Shown: positions 8,786 to 17,866 of the stretch, one piece after another
How the letters are laid out: every line of letters begins with the position of its first letter
How positions within the stretch are numbered: position 1 is the first letter of the stretch
DNA from: a bacterium
Lineage (GTDB): Bacteria > Zhuqueibacterota > Zhuqueibacteria > Zhuqueibacterales > Geothermadaptataceae
Length of the DNA stretch: 64,000 nt
NCBI GenBank assembly: GCA_024275575.1
Contig: JAJRYV010000090.1
Span: 1 to 64,000 of the forward strand
Reading direction: 5' to 3'
Made by a program: the position numbers and the translations under genes
The notes under the pieces: model-generated
What the model was told of the DNA's origin: nothing
The model's database searches: none
The model's input: the letters and a program-made list of their open reading frames with translations, nothing else

Positions 8786-11700
8786 TTAATAGTTGACGTA
8801 AAAAGTGACGTTGAAACTGCGGGTTTGCGGCTGGTTGAAATAGTCGCTGTCTCGTTGATCACTGGCCTGACGCCGGTTCGATTCCGGGTCATAACCGGTG
8901 TAGTCGGTCCAGGTTTTCAGATTGCGTCCGCTCAGGCGCACAGTGATATCTTCCAACCCCAATCTTTTGATAAAAGGCTGGTCGAAGCGGTAACCGATGG
9001 CGATTTCACGCAGTTTCACATAGCTGCCGTCTTCGATAAACAGCCAGCCGTCGCCGGAAAAACCGGAGGCGATGCCGCGGTAAAAAGTTTCGTTCCATTC
9101 GACAGCCTGACCGGCGCCAGGCCCGATAGCTTTTTCTCCGTGTTTGAAAAAAGAGAAAGAAGAACCGTCGGTGGTAGTGCCGCCATCGACCGGCGCTATA
9201 GTACCGCGATACTTCGTATCTTCGTGAGTACCGTAAGAATAGAGCGCACCTTTGCCGTGGTTCATGATGTAAAAACCACGTTTGATATCCAGCAACGCCG
9301 AGATAGTCAATTTGTTAAACAGTTTGATCTCATTACGTAAACCACCGGTCCAGTCGGGATTGGAATCGAAACCAGACCACAAATTGTCATTGTGCATCAC
9401 CGGATAACCGTCGGCACCAACATAAATATCCCCTTTTTTCCACTGTCCGGCATAGGCCTCGTCGATGTTGATGTTCTGGCCGTTTTCAGTAATGTTCAAA
9501 TCATAACCAAAACGTACCCAGCTTTGCAGGCGCATTTCACCGAGTTCACGCCCTGGAGAAGCATAGGCCCAGCGACCAATCTGTTCCCAGACTTCAGCGC
9601 CGGGATCGGTTTTGATGTCTTCGGCTGTAACGCCGCCCATTTCCACAACTATGTTTTTGTTGGCGGCATAGTTAAAGCCAATATTCCACTGGAAATTACG
9701 TTTGCGCAAAGCTGTTAGATCAGCAGTGATTTCCCATCCTTTGTTTTCGATGATAGCCGCGTTGGCAGTGTGGTCGAAAAATCCTGTGGAAGGCACTAAA
9801 TTAAGATCGAAAAGTACATCTTCGGAGCGAGCTTTGTAATAAGTGATATCGAGACCGAGACGGGAATCCCAGAAAGCCAGGTTGGTGCCCATTTCAATCT
9901 CTTTCGTGCGCTCGGGTTTGATATTATTATTACCCGGGCTTGAGCTTGAATAGACGCCGATGAGGCCGCGGTAAGTTGGGTTCAGACCTTCACCCCAGCC
10001 AAAACCTTTAATACCGGAAGCATAACCGGTGATCGTGCTGTATACGCTTGGTTGCACCCCGGCAACACCATAGGCGATGCGTAATTTGCCGAAATCGATA
10101 AAAGGCACTTTGCGGAATTTGTTGAAATCCCATGCAGCACTGAATTTCGGGTACCAATGGCGTTTCTGGCTGGCGCCGAAAGTTGAAGAACCCTCGTTGC
10201 GGAACGCTGCCGTCAGGTATAATTGATCATAAACATCAAAAGTTGCCTGACCGAAATAGGATTCCGTATGGATGAGTGATTCGAATTCGTCGGTCTGCAA
10301 ATTGGTGGAAACGGTGTTGTCTAATTGGTTAAATCCCGGCACCCCCATATCGACGCCTGTGACCTCAAAACGGCGAAAACGGCGGCTGTTGATGTTGTGT
10401 CCGAGCATAAAAGTGCCGTCAAAGTTTTTGTACTTTTTCAGAAATTTATTGCCTTTGATCGTCAATAGGGCCGTGCCGTCATATTCATGGCGCAGGTAAT
10501 CCGCTTTGATGATACGGCCGACGCCAGCCTCGCGGGAACTGCTGATGGGCACCAGCTCCATGCGTTCATCTGCGAAATAGTCAATACCGAAAGTATAATC
10601 GAATTTGGCCCAGTTTGTCAGATCGTATTCGAGTTTGCTGTTGCCGTAAACACGGTTCACTGTCGCCGGGTTGTCATGCTCATACATGATGAAAAACGGG
10701 TTGTCGAACTTGCGGCTGGCTTTTAATTTTTGGGCATCCGAATAGCGATAAGAACGGTGAAATCCTGTTTCTGGGTGCAGGTAGGGCAAATTGTTGAATT
10801 CCGGTGGTGTGCGCAAGGTTGCGATACCCATACCAATAGCGTTATCACCGCGTTGCAGGTAGTGAGCATTAGTGTAAGCGTAAGCCAGGTTGCCGGTCAT
10901 TTTAATTTTCGGTGTCAAAAGATGGGTCGCTTTTATCCGGCCAGTCAGGCGTTTATAATCGGAACCGGCGATCCAGTGGCCTTTTTCATAAAGCTGGCCG
11001 AAAGAAGCGAAAAAGGTTGTCAGCTCGTTACCGCCGGAAATCGTGATATTGTTCTCTACATTATAACCGCCGTCAGTCACTTCGCCGGTGTGGTCATAAA
11101 CATTCATCAATGTATCAGCGCCATAAACAGCAATATAATCGAGAGCCGAATCATAATGAGGTGCGCCGCGTACATTCAACGGCTGCCCCCAGGAGCGACT
11201 GTAGTTTTTCCGGTATTTGCCTTTGGTGCCCTGACCATACCACGTTTGCAGCGGATAATCCTTGGTCTGTTCCGTCGTCCCGTAAACCGTTTTGTAGCTG
11301 ATGCGGGTTCGGCCAGGTTTGCCGGTTTTGGTGGTAATCAGAATCACACCATTGGAGGCCCGGGAACCATAAATGGCCGAAGCCGCAGCACCCTTGAGAA
11401 TCTCCACCGAAGCGATATCTTCGATGTTTAAATCCCCGGCCCGGTTCTGTGCTTCGGTGCCGCCATTAAAACCGTTGGTATAATAAGTGGCGTTGCTGAT
11501 CGGGGTACCGTCGACGACAAACAGAGGCTGATTGCCGCGGTCGATCGTCGAAGTGCCGCGAATTTTAATGTAGGTGTTAGTGCCCGCGTCACCACTGGTT
11601 TTGGTGATTTCCACATTCGCCACTTTGCCTGAAAGCGCCGAAACGAGATTAGACTGATCTGCCTGCTCCATGATCTGCGGTTTCACTCTGGCGATGGTCA

Positions 11701-12088
11701 CACCCAATTTCTCTTTCGTCTCCACGCCCAGCCCAGTCACAATGATAGATTCAAGCTCAAGTACATCCTCTTCCATCTTAAAATCATGTTTGAGCTGCTG
11801 CCCCGGGGTCAATCGAATTGGCACGGTTTGGGAATGATAACCGATAAAACTGACCTTTAATTTCAACTCCTGCCCTTGAGCGACCAGTGCCGGAACCACA
11901 AACCGGTAATCCCCCGCCGATCTCGTCGCAGCACCAAAATTGGTGCCTATTATCTGGACATTGGCGCCGATCAGCGGATTGCCCACCACATCGGTCACCG
12001 TCCCGCTCACGACTAATTCCTGACCTGATGACACTGACGGCGCCAGTATCATCATACACAGGAAAACCGTTAGAATAAACCTCTTCAT
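8786..12088 (-). CDS. SusC/RagA-like TonB-dependent outer-membrane transporter
   Basis: A 1100-residue TonB-dependent channel. It begins with a signal peptide (cleavage near residue 22), then a carboxypeptidase-regulatory-like domain (about 27-105, VSGTVTDVVGNPLIGANV), then a plug domain with IIVTGLGVETKEK and SVEILKGAAASAIYGSRASNGVILITTK, then a large beta-barrel ending in an aromatic C-terminus (FNVTFYVNY). A strong AAGGAGG box precedes the start. It is paired with susD directly downstream and preceded by a secreted hydrolase, an NhaC antiporter and two peptidases, which suggests import of oligopeptides. The energy source would be TonB-ExbBD encoded elsewhere. Confidence 0.95.
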   Translation of the reverse strand: MKRFILTVFLCMMILAPSVSSGQELVVSGTVTDVVGNPLIGANVQIIGTNFGAATRSAGDYRFVVPALVAQGQELKLKVSFIGYHSQTVPIRLTPGQQLKHDFKMEEDVLELESIIVTGLGVETKEKLGVTIARVKPQIMEQADQSNLVSALSGKVANVEITKTSGDAGTNTYIKIRGTSTIDRGNQPLFVVDGTPISNATYYTNGFNGGTEAQNRAGDLNIEDIASVEILKGAAASAIYGSRASNGVILITTKTGKPGRTRISYKTVYGTTEQTKDYPLQTWYGQGTKGKYRKNYSRSWGQPLNVRGAPHYDSALDYIAVYGADTLMNVYDHTGEVTDGGYNVENNITISGGNELTTFFASFGQLYEKGHWIAGSDYKRLTGRIKATHLLTPKIKMTGNLAYAYTNAHYLQRGDNAIGMGIATLRTPPEFNNLPYLHPETGFHRSYRYSDAQKLKASRKFDNPFFIMYEHDNPATVNRVYGNSKLEYDLTNWAKFDYTFGIDYFADERMELVPISSSREAGVGRIIKADYLRHEYDGTALLTIKGNKFLKKYKNFDGTFMLGHNINSRRFRRFEVTGVDMGVPGFNQLDNTVSTNLQTDEFESLIHTESYFGQATFDVYDQLYLTAAFRNEGSSTFGASQKRHWYPKFSAAWDFNKFRKVPFIDFGKLRIAYGVAGVQPSVYSTITGYASGIKGFGWGEGLNPTYRGLIGVYSSSSPGNNNIKPERTKEIEMGTNLAFWDSRLGLDITYYKARSEDVLFDLNLVPSTGFFDHTANAAIIENKGWEITADLTALRKRNFQWNIGFNYAANKNIVVEMGGVTAEDIKTDPGAEVWEQIGRWAYASPGRELGEMRLQSWVRFGYDLNITENGQNINIDEAYAGQWKKGDIYVGADGYPVMHNDNLWSGFDSNPDWTGGLRNEIKLFNKLTISALLDIKRGFYIMNHGKGALYSYGTHEDTKYRGTIAPVDGGTTTDGSSFSFFKHGEKAIGPGAGQAVEWNETFYRGIASGFSGDGWLFIEDGSYVKLREIAIGYRFDQPFIKRLGLEDITVRLSGRNLKTWTDYTGYDPESNRRQASDQRDSDYFNQPQTRSFNVTFYVNY

Positions 12089-12180
12089 TTCCTCGTACCT
12101 CCTTAGAATTAAGTGGATTATTTAAAAAAAAGTATCAGAGATTCATGCCTCCTTTCTGTGGTTTTTGTCCAAAAACTGAT

Positions 12181-12189
12181 ATTATAACA
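12181..12189 (-). promoter_or_regulatory. Possible internal promoter upstream of susC
   Basis: In the 118-bp gap before susC the minus strand reads TGTTATAAT, an extended -10 element, with no convincing -35. It would allow susCD to be expressed apart from the upstream peptidase genes. Weak evidence. Confidence 0.25.
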
Positions 12190-12206
12190 TCTGTTTTTAT
12201 TGATTC

Positions 12207-13565
12207 CTATCTGAGCAAAAGCGCTTTTCGCAAATGCGTTTTCAATCCGGCTTTGAGTACGATAAAATAAAGACCATTAGGCAGTTCATCACTTTTGAAT
12301 AGGAGTGAATGTGTACCTGAGAGATATTCTTTTTCTATGATCTTCAGAACCTGCCTACCGGTTATGTCGAAAACGGCAATCCGTACGATTTGCCGCTGTG
12401 ATAGTGAGAACTGGATATTAGTGCATGAGTTGAACGGATTTGGATAATTTTGAAAAAGTTCAATTTGAAACGACTTCGTTATTCTTGCTTCAGATTCGAC
12501 TGCACTGGTCATCGTTGCACAATTGCCGTAATCGAGCATGACAAACAGGCCGCAAAATGAATTGAACATAGCGCTTGAACTGTGCCCGACGCCGTGAACA
12601 ATGGCGAGCCGATGCGATTGATAAATTCCCGTACCGAAGTAATGGCCGAGATAATTATAATAAATCTTACCTCTTTCAAGCCGGTGCTCACCCTGTAGCA
12701 TCGCTTCACAATCGATATCCAAAGATTCGCTATAAGGGTCGTCATCCTTTTCACCCAGAAGGTAAATGACTTTTCTTTGTGCATAATGTCTGGTGATTTG
12801 CTCGATACCTGTGGAAGCCATATAATTATTCAGTTTTTCAAGGCCGTATTTGTAATCGTTATAAGTGAGGCAGGCCGTCGCCGGTGTAGTGAATTGGTCC
12901 ATTGTACCGGCAATGCGTCGTTTTTTATCGAAGTAGAGGTAGGATGAGGGGTTGGCGATGATGTAAGTGAATTCAATGCCGTATTGACTTTTGAGAATGT
13001 TTTCAATTTTCGAACCGGCAGCGTAGCGGTTGACGAACTGGCCGCCTGCAGAATGACCGATCACGATGATTTTTTCCAGATTGATTTGATGTTGGGCAAG
13101 CCGAAAGCAGAGACTGTCGATTACGGAGAATGAACTGATGCGTGCAGGCCGGGGCAGTACAGCAGAATTTCGTGATTTATCTCCCTTTTTCCAACCGCTG
13201 CTACGCCAGTATAAGATATCATCATCAAATTGGTGGCGGGTGATGTCTTCTGCGGTGATGAATTGCGGTGCGATGATGATCGTTTCGCCGGTTTTTTGGG
13301 CAGTACGAACGGCACTGAGTACACGTTCATAATAATCACCGGAGTTTCTATTCGCCCCATGGATGACGATGATCGCACGTTTTGTATGCTCACTGTTCGA
13401 TTCCAACGGCCTGTTGCTGTCATAAATTGTCTTTAGCTGGTGGCCGTCAATATTCAACGAGAGCCGGAAAAGTGAAATTTGCTCCACGCCATCCCTGGCC
13501 TGGAGAGAATTAAAGAAAAACAGACCGCTGATAAAACAGCAGATTGCTGCATTGAAGCGTTTCAT
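12207..13565 (-). CDS. Secreted alpha/beta hydrolase with type IX-like C-terminal sorting domain
   Basis: 452 residues: a signal peptide, an alpha/beta hydrolase core, then a C-terminal sorting domain. The nucleophile elbow is GHSAGGQF (Ser near 172); a candidate acid lies in LLGEKDDDP and a candidate histidine in HGVGHSS. The tail from about residue 370 has the sequence FQNYPNPFNSCTNI and ends in SDELPNGLYFIVLKAG, the classic PorSS/T9SS sorting repeat, so the enzyme is probably exported to or through the outer membrane. The substrate is unknown; an esterase or peptidase-like role is possible. It begins 2 nt after the nhaC stop, with its GGAG box inside nhaC, so the two are likely translationally coupled. 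Confidence 0.8.
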   Translation of the reverse strand: MKRFNAAICCFISGLFFFNSLQARDGVEQISLFRLSLNIDGHQLKTIYDSNRPLESNSEHTKRAIIVIHGANRNSGDYYERVLSAVRTAQKTGETIIIAPQFITAEDITRHQFDDDILYWRSSGWKKGDKSRNSAVLPRPARISSFSVIDSLCFRLAQHQINLEKIIVIGHSAGGQFVNRYAAGSKIENILKSQYGIEFTYIIANPSSYLYFDKKRRIAGTMDQFTTPATACLTYNDYKYGLEKLNNYMASTGIEQITRHYAQRKVIYLLGEKDDDPYSESLDIDCEAMLQGEHRLERGKIYYNYLGHYFGTGIYQSHRLAIVHGVGHSSSAMFNSFCGLFVMLDYGNCATMTSAVESEARITKSFQIELFQNYPNPFNSCTNIQFSLSQRQIVRIAVFDITGRQVLKIIEKEYLSGTHSLLFKSDELPNGLYFIVLKAGLKTHLRKALLLR

Positions 13566-13567
13566 GT

Positions 13568-14983
13568 TTAGCTCCCCGGAACGGTTTCATCCTCATTGAT
13601 TTTTGGCGCGATAGCAATTCCTGTAAAGCCGTAAAAAATGGCGAAAACGAACCCGCTGTAACACATCACAGCCCATTTTGCATATTCCAAAGTTTCAACG
13701 CCAAGTGTACCGGCCATAAAAACCCCGGCAATGCTCCAGGGCACCAGCGGCACGATTACAGTGCCGCTGTCTTCAGTCGTTCGTGAAAGATTTTTTGCAG
13801 CGAGATTGAATTTTTTATAAGCCGGAGCGAAGAGCTCGCCGGGAATGAGAATCGAAAGAAATGAACTACCGGTCATCAATGCGACTGCAATGCAGGATGA
13901 TACGGTCGAGAGAATTATTTTGCCCGCTGTATCAGCGACCTTCAGCAACCTTTCGAGCAAAACATCGAGCATACCGGCTTTTTGTACAATACCGCCAAAG
14001 GCAAAAGCACAAAATGCGATAAGCGTCACATGCATCATGCTGACCATCCCGCCACGTGTCAGCAATTTGTCGACAATTTCATTGCCGGTATTGGCCTCGA
14101 AACCGGTGACCATGGATTGAACCGCGGTTTTCAAATCGAGCTGCTGGATAAAAATTGCCAATATCACGGCAACAGTTGAAGAAATCAGCATGCCCGGAAT
14201 AACCGGTTTTTTGCGCACTGCGAGGTAAAGCGTGATCGCCGGTGGCAGGAGCAGCAGCCAGTGGAACACGAAATTTGAATGCACGGTTTCCATGATGAAA
14301 TTTGTTTTTTCGAGAGTAGCAGTACTGCCGCTTCCTGAAATTAAACCTAAAACGAAATATACACTTAAACCCAGCAACCACGCCGGGGTCGTCGTCCACA
14401 ACATATGGCGGATGTGATCGAATAAATTGGATTGGGCTGCGATCGGCGCCAGATTCGTCGTATCGGAAAAAGGTGATAATTTATCACCGAAATAGGCCCC
14501 GGCAACGATGGCGCCGCCGGCCTGAGCGAGAGGAATATCAAGCCCGCTGGCAATGCCGATAAAAGCGACGCCCACCGTGCCGACAGTGCCGTATGAGGTG
14601 CCCGTCACGAGAGAGATGATGCTGCAGACAATGCAGGCGGTCACCAGAAAAAATTGTGGTGAAATAAGTTTTAAACCATAATAAATCAGCAAGGGAATAG
14701 TGCCCGCTGCAATCCAGGAACCGATGAGTGCGCCGACGACGATGACGATCAGCATTGCCGGCATGCCTTTCATCATGCTTTCGAGTATACCGTTTTCGAT
14801 CTCTTTATACGAATAACCCAGCCGCAAAGCGATGATTCCGGCGACGCCTGCCGCGGCGATGAGCAGAACCTCGGCATTCAGGCGCAATACACCATAACCG
14901 ACGCCGAGAAAAAGTGCAATAGTGATCAATGGAATAAGCGACTGCACGAAAGTTGGTGTTTTCTTTATCGGCCTGACATTCAT
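13568..14983 (-). CDS. nhaC: NhaC-family Na+/H+ antiporter
   Basis: A 471-residue inner-membrane protein with about a dozen hydrophobic segments and NhaC-type motifs such as GTSYGTVGTVGVAFIG, GAYFGDKLSPFSDTTNLAP and TEDSGTVIVPLVPWS. NhaC members exchange sodium for protons, and some act as antiporters for organic acids or amino-acid products. It lies within the RpiR peptidase operon, 38 nt after the M14 gene with a GGAGG box, so it may maintain sodium balance during Na+-coupled uptake, or exchange a peptide-breakdown product. The first is family knowledge; the second is inference. Confidence 0.88.
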   Translation of the reverse strand: MNVRPIKKTPTFVQSLIPLITIALFLGVGYGVLRLNAEVLLIAAAGVAGIIALRLGYSYKEIENGILESMMKGMPAMLIVIVVGALIGSWIAAGTIPLLIYYGLKLISPQFFLVTACIVCSIISLVTGTSYGTVGTVGVAFIGIASGLDIPLAQAGGAIVAGAYFGDKLSPFSDTTNLAPIAAQSNLFDHIRHMLWTTTPAWLLGLSVYFVLGLISGSGSTATLEKTNFIMETVHSNFVFHWLLLLPPAITLYLAVRKKPVIPGMLISSTVAVILAIFIQQLDLKTAVQSMVTGFEANTGNEIVDKLLTRGGMVSMMHVTLIAFCAFAFGGIVQKAGMLDVLLERLLKVADTAGKIILSTVSSCIAVALMTGSSFLSILIPGELFAPAYKKFNLAAKNLSRTTEDSGTVIVPLVPWSIAGVFMAGTLGVETLEYAKWAVMCYSGFVFAIFYGFTGIAIAPKINEDETVPGS

Positions 14984-15021
14984 AAATAGCTTTTCCTCCG
15001 GGACTCTCTTTGTTCAGGTGA

Positions 15022-16566
15022 TTAATTGATATCTAAATCGCTTGTTTTTTCAATGCGGAAAACGGGGTAAACCTCGCCCTCTTGCAGATATTTTTTAAAC
15101 CGATATTTGCGGCCCGCTCGTGTTTTGGCAATGTTCCATGTCGATGTCGGCTCGAGTATTAACGGCAGCAGGTTCGCCGCTTTTTGATCGAGTGTCATGA
15201 CGATACTGCCAGCGGCAAAATTTTTTCGCTCAGAAGCCACATGCACATCGGCATATTCGATGGGTTTTTCTTCATCGAGTCTTTCTGTGACATGGCTGAT
15301 TGTATAAACCGTGACCAGAATATCTTGCGCTGATTTGAGGGTTTTTAAATCAACCTGGTGTTTATTGAGCAAAGTGATGAGCTTTTTTTCGCTTGCCGGA
15401 AAAATATAGGCATGGGGCCGTGAGACACTGGCAACGGTTTTGACGACAGGATAATAATTATCGAAAGCAGTCTCGATATGATGCCATGTGGCAAGTTCAA
15501 ATACAGGAAATTTCAGCTTTGGCTGTCCTGGGTCACGAAAATAGTCCATCTGAACGGCGATCTTTTTACTCTGCATCTCAGGGTTTGTTAGTAGTTTGCG
15601 GCTCTTGCGGACGATTTTTAAGATTTCATCTTTTTCTTCAGCGATTACCTGCAGAAATGCCAACATAGCCGCATGCTGTCCTTTGGTGCGTCGCTCGATG
15701 TTGGTGATCAAGTCGCCGTAACGTTTACCTTCGATGAGGAAGGAGAAAGTATCGTAAATACCCATACTCTGCCGGCCGTCGTTAATAGCTGTCGTGCTGT
15801 AGCGGACACGCTTGCCGTCGAACGGGCTGCCGACGATGTAGCGCGCAAAGCGAAAGCCTTGCGATTCGATTTTTTCACCGACCGCCGGCAGCATGTTTTC
15901 CACGGTAAATCTGATGATTTCCGGTGAAATATTGATATTAGTAACGCCACCGAGCATCTCTTCAGCATCTTTGATAATGCCATGGGAAATCCACGATTTT
16001 GAAATCGCATTATACTCATGTATATCCAACGTTACTTCCGGCATCCATTTGAGAAATAAACGATGCAGGGCAAGGGATTCCGGCTCACTTAAAATTACAT
16101 GGTTGCGATTCAGATCCATCTCGTTAGCATTTCGCCGCTGTCCTTTTTCGCTGCCATCGGGATTGACCTGGGGAACGAGTATCAGATCGATATTTTTTAA
16201 AAAATTCTGCGGTTGCTCCGCGATGCTCCGTGCAAGGATCAGTGCCGCCTCTTTGCCGGAGGGTTCGTTGCCGTGCTGCTGGCAAAAAATCAGCACAACC
16301 GGTTTATCTGCCCGGCGGTGAGCAAATTCAGAGTTGAGAGTGAAGAACAGCGCAGGAATCTCTCGATTTTCAACAGATTTCCCAATGATCGACATCTGCA
16401 GGACATCACTTTGCGCATCCAGTTTTTTCACGTAAGCCAGCATGTCGGCATGATTTGAAAGTCGGGAAAAATTCGTTTTTTCAAGGGGTGTTTTGATCTC
16501 AATCTCAGCGCTGAGCGGATTTGCAAGCAGCACAAGGAAAACTAAAAAAACATATCGGTTGATCAC
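15022..16566 (-). CDS. Secreted M14 zinc carboxypeptidase
   Basis: 514 residues with an N-terminal signal peptide (cleavage after about residue 20, ANPLSA). The M14 active site is complete: zinc ligands H98 and E101 in QQHGNEPSGKE, DLNRN at 151-155, H183 in DIHEY, and the catalytic glutamate E279 in FSFLIEG. The protein continues about 200 residues past the catalytic domain into a region I do not recognise. GTG start with GGAG 8 nt upstream. The M14 family removes C-terminal residues from peptides; some members cut peptidoglycan stem peptides. Its place between an M20 peptidase and nhaC supports extracytoplasmic trimming of peptides. Confidence 0.87.
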   Translation of the reverse strand: MINRYVFLVFLVLLANPLSAEIEIKTPLEKTNFSRLSNHADMLAYVKKLDAQSDVLQMSIIGKSVENREIPALFFTLNSEFAHRRADKPVVLIFCQQHGNEPSGKEAALILARSIAEQPQNFLKNIDLILVPQVNPDGSEKGQRRNANEMDLNRNHVILSEPESLALHRLFLKWMPEVTLDIHEYNAISKSWISHGIIKDAEEMLGGVTNINISPEIIRFTVENMLPAVGEKIESQGFRFARYIVGSPFDGKRVRYSTTAINDGRQSMGIYDTFSFLIEGKRYGDLITNIERRTKGQHAAMLAFLQVIAEEKDEILKIVRKSRKLLTNPEMQSKKIAVQMDYFRDPGQPKLKFPVFELATWHHIETAFDNYYPVVKTVASVSRPHAYIFPASEKKLITLLNKHQVDLKTLKSAQDILVTVYTISHVTERLDEEKPIEYADVHVASERKNFAAGSIVMTLDQKAANLLPLILEPTSTWNIAKTRAGRKYRFKKYLQEGEVYPVFRIEKTSDLDIN

Positions 16567-16647
16567 TATGAAATCTCCGTTATGATAGTGTGAAAGGTAA
16601 AACAGAACATATTTATTTTGAAATGGAGTAAAAAGGCGTTTTTTCTA

Positions 16648-17814
16648 TTATTTCAATATTGATGCCGCCGCTTGCACGATGCTAACACCGATGTCAATGC
16701 CTTTCAGCAGGTCTGCAACCAAAATAAATTCGTCTGACGAATGGTTTTTCTGATAACCCAGACCCAGATTTACCGCATCAATTTGGTTTTCGTTGAAATT
16801 ATTGGCATCGCTGCCACCGAGGTAACGAATCGGTAAAAAGGATAAACCCGTATTTTCGATAGCCTTCTTGCTGATATCGCAGACCGGGGCAGTTTCCACC
16901 TGTTGAAAAGCCTCATAACGCAAAACTTCTTTCAATTTAAAATCGCCACGAAAACGTCCGCATACCGATTGTGCAACATCCCGCATTTTCTGCAAACCGG
17001 AAGTGATATTTTTCGGATTGAAGCTGCGAATTTCACCGAAAATACTCACCTTTGCTGGAATGATATTGTTTTTTTCTCCGCCTGTGATCTTGCCAATATT
17101 GAAGATTACATCGTTTGATTTTTGCGGCAAATCAAGTGCACTGATCGTCTCTGCGGCCATGCTGATCGCATTAATGCCGTTTTCCGGCGCCGCCGCCGAA
17201 TGAGCGCTGCGTCCAACAAAAACCAACTCAAAATCGATAACTTTCGGCGCTGAAGTGACAACATGCCCAACAGGCGCTGAACAATCAAAATTAAAGGCAT
17301 AATTTGCTTCGAGCTGGGAATAATCAAGATATTTCGAACCTTTCAAGCCAATTTCTTCAGCGACGAGAAAAACGATTTCCAAATTCGGATAATCGATTTT
17401 TTTATGTGCAATCAATTCGAGTACTTGCAATAATATGTTGACGCCAACACGGTCATCTGCACCGAGAATCCTTTCATCCGAGCTGATGATTTTCCCGTTT
17501 GAGACTTCCGGATTCTCGCAACTCAGAGAAATTGTATCGATATGTGCGGCTAACAAAATAGTTTTTGAGTTCAGTGATGAGCTGGATATTTTACAGATTA
17601 AATTCCCCGCTTCGCCGTTGAATTTTTTACCGGCATCATCTTCCTGGCAGTCCAAACCTCGATCTTTGAGGAAAGCTTTTAGATAGCTTATTATTTGTCC
17701 CTCTTGACACGAAACGCCGGGAATGGAGGTGAGATCGAGGAATCTGCGAATGCTTTTATTCGAATCAATCATTGAAGCGATACTTTGTCTGGTGGTTTTT
17801 GTTTCTTTGTGCAT
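16648..17814 (-). CDS. M20 family metallopeptidase (tripeptidase T-like), paralogue
   Basis: About 388 residues from an ATG 52 nt after the regulator gene; the frame is open further upstream, but that leader would overlap the regulator and the operator palindrome. Catalytic blocks match the paralogue at 6143-7261: AAHIDTIS, GADDRVGVNILL, VAEEIGLKGS, GRSAHSAAAPENGINAISMA and GGSDANNFN, with a late histidine in YQKNHSSDE. The start lacks a clear Shine-Dalgarno box. First structural gene after the RpiR gene, so probably controlled through the palindrome immediately upstream. Likely hydrolyses imported short peptides in the cytosol. Confidence 0.88.
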   Translation of the reverse strand: MHKETKTTRQSIASMIDSNKSIRRFLDLTSIPGVSCQEGQIISYLKAFLKDRGLDCQEDDAGKKFNGEAGNLICKISSSSLNSKTILLAAHIDTISLSCENPEVSNGKIISSDERILGADDRVGVNILLQVLELIAHKKIDYPNLEIVFLVAEEIGLKGSKYLDYSQLEANYAFNFDCSAPVGHVVTSAPKVIDFELVFVGRSAHSAAAPENGINAISMAAETISALDLPQKSNDVIFNIGKITGGEKNNIIPAKVSIFGEIRSFNPKNITSGLQKMRDVAQSVCGRFRGDFKLKEVLRYEAFQQVETAPVCDISKKAIENTGLSFLPIRYLGGSDANNFNENQIDAVNLGLGYQKNHSSDEFILVADLLKGIDIGVSIVQAAASILK

Positions 17815-17820
17815 TATTAG

Positions 17821-17836
17821 TGAAACATATGTTTCA
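17821..17836. promoter_or_regulatory. Perfect 16-bp palindrome, probable RpiR operator
   Basis: TGAAACATATGTTTCA is identical to its reverse complement. It lies between the stop of the RpiR-family regulator and the start of the M20 peptidase gene it probably controls, 6 bp from that start. A dimeric helix-turn-helix protein would bind such a site. No second copy was noticed in the window by eye. The link to this regulator is inferred from position. Confidence 0.55.
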
Positions 17837-17866
17837 TAGACAAAGAAAAAATATATTCCCACTTTG

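Noticed and set aside
8870-8900. GGTTCGATTCC resembling a tRNA T-loop
   Set aside because: It lies inside the susC coding sequence and no acceptor or anticodon arms surround it.
8666-9340. 224-codon plus-strand frame
   Set aside because: Antisense to the end of susC and start of susD, which have strong family motifs; no ribosome site or protein-like domain in this frame.
10730-11431. 233-codon plus-strand frame
   Set aside because: Mirror frame of the susC plug and barrel; composition follows the codon pattern of the real gene.
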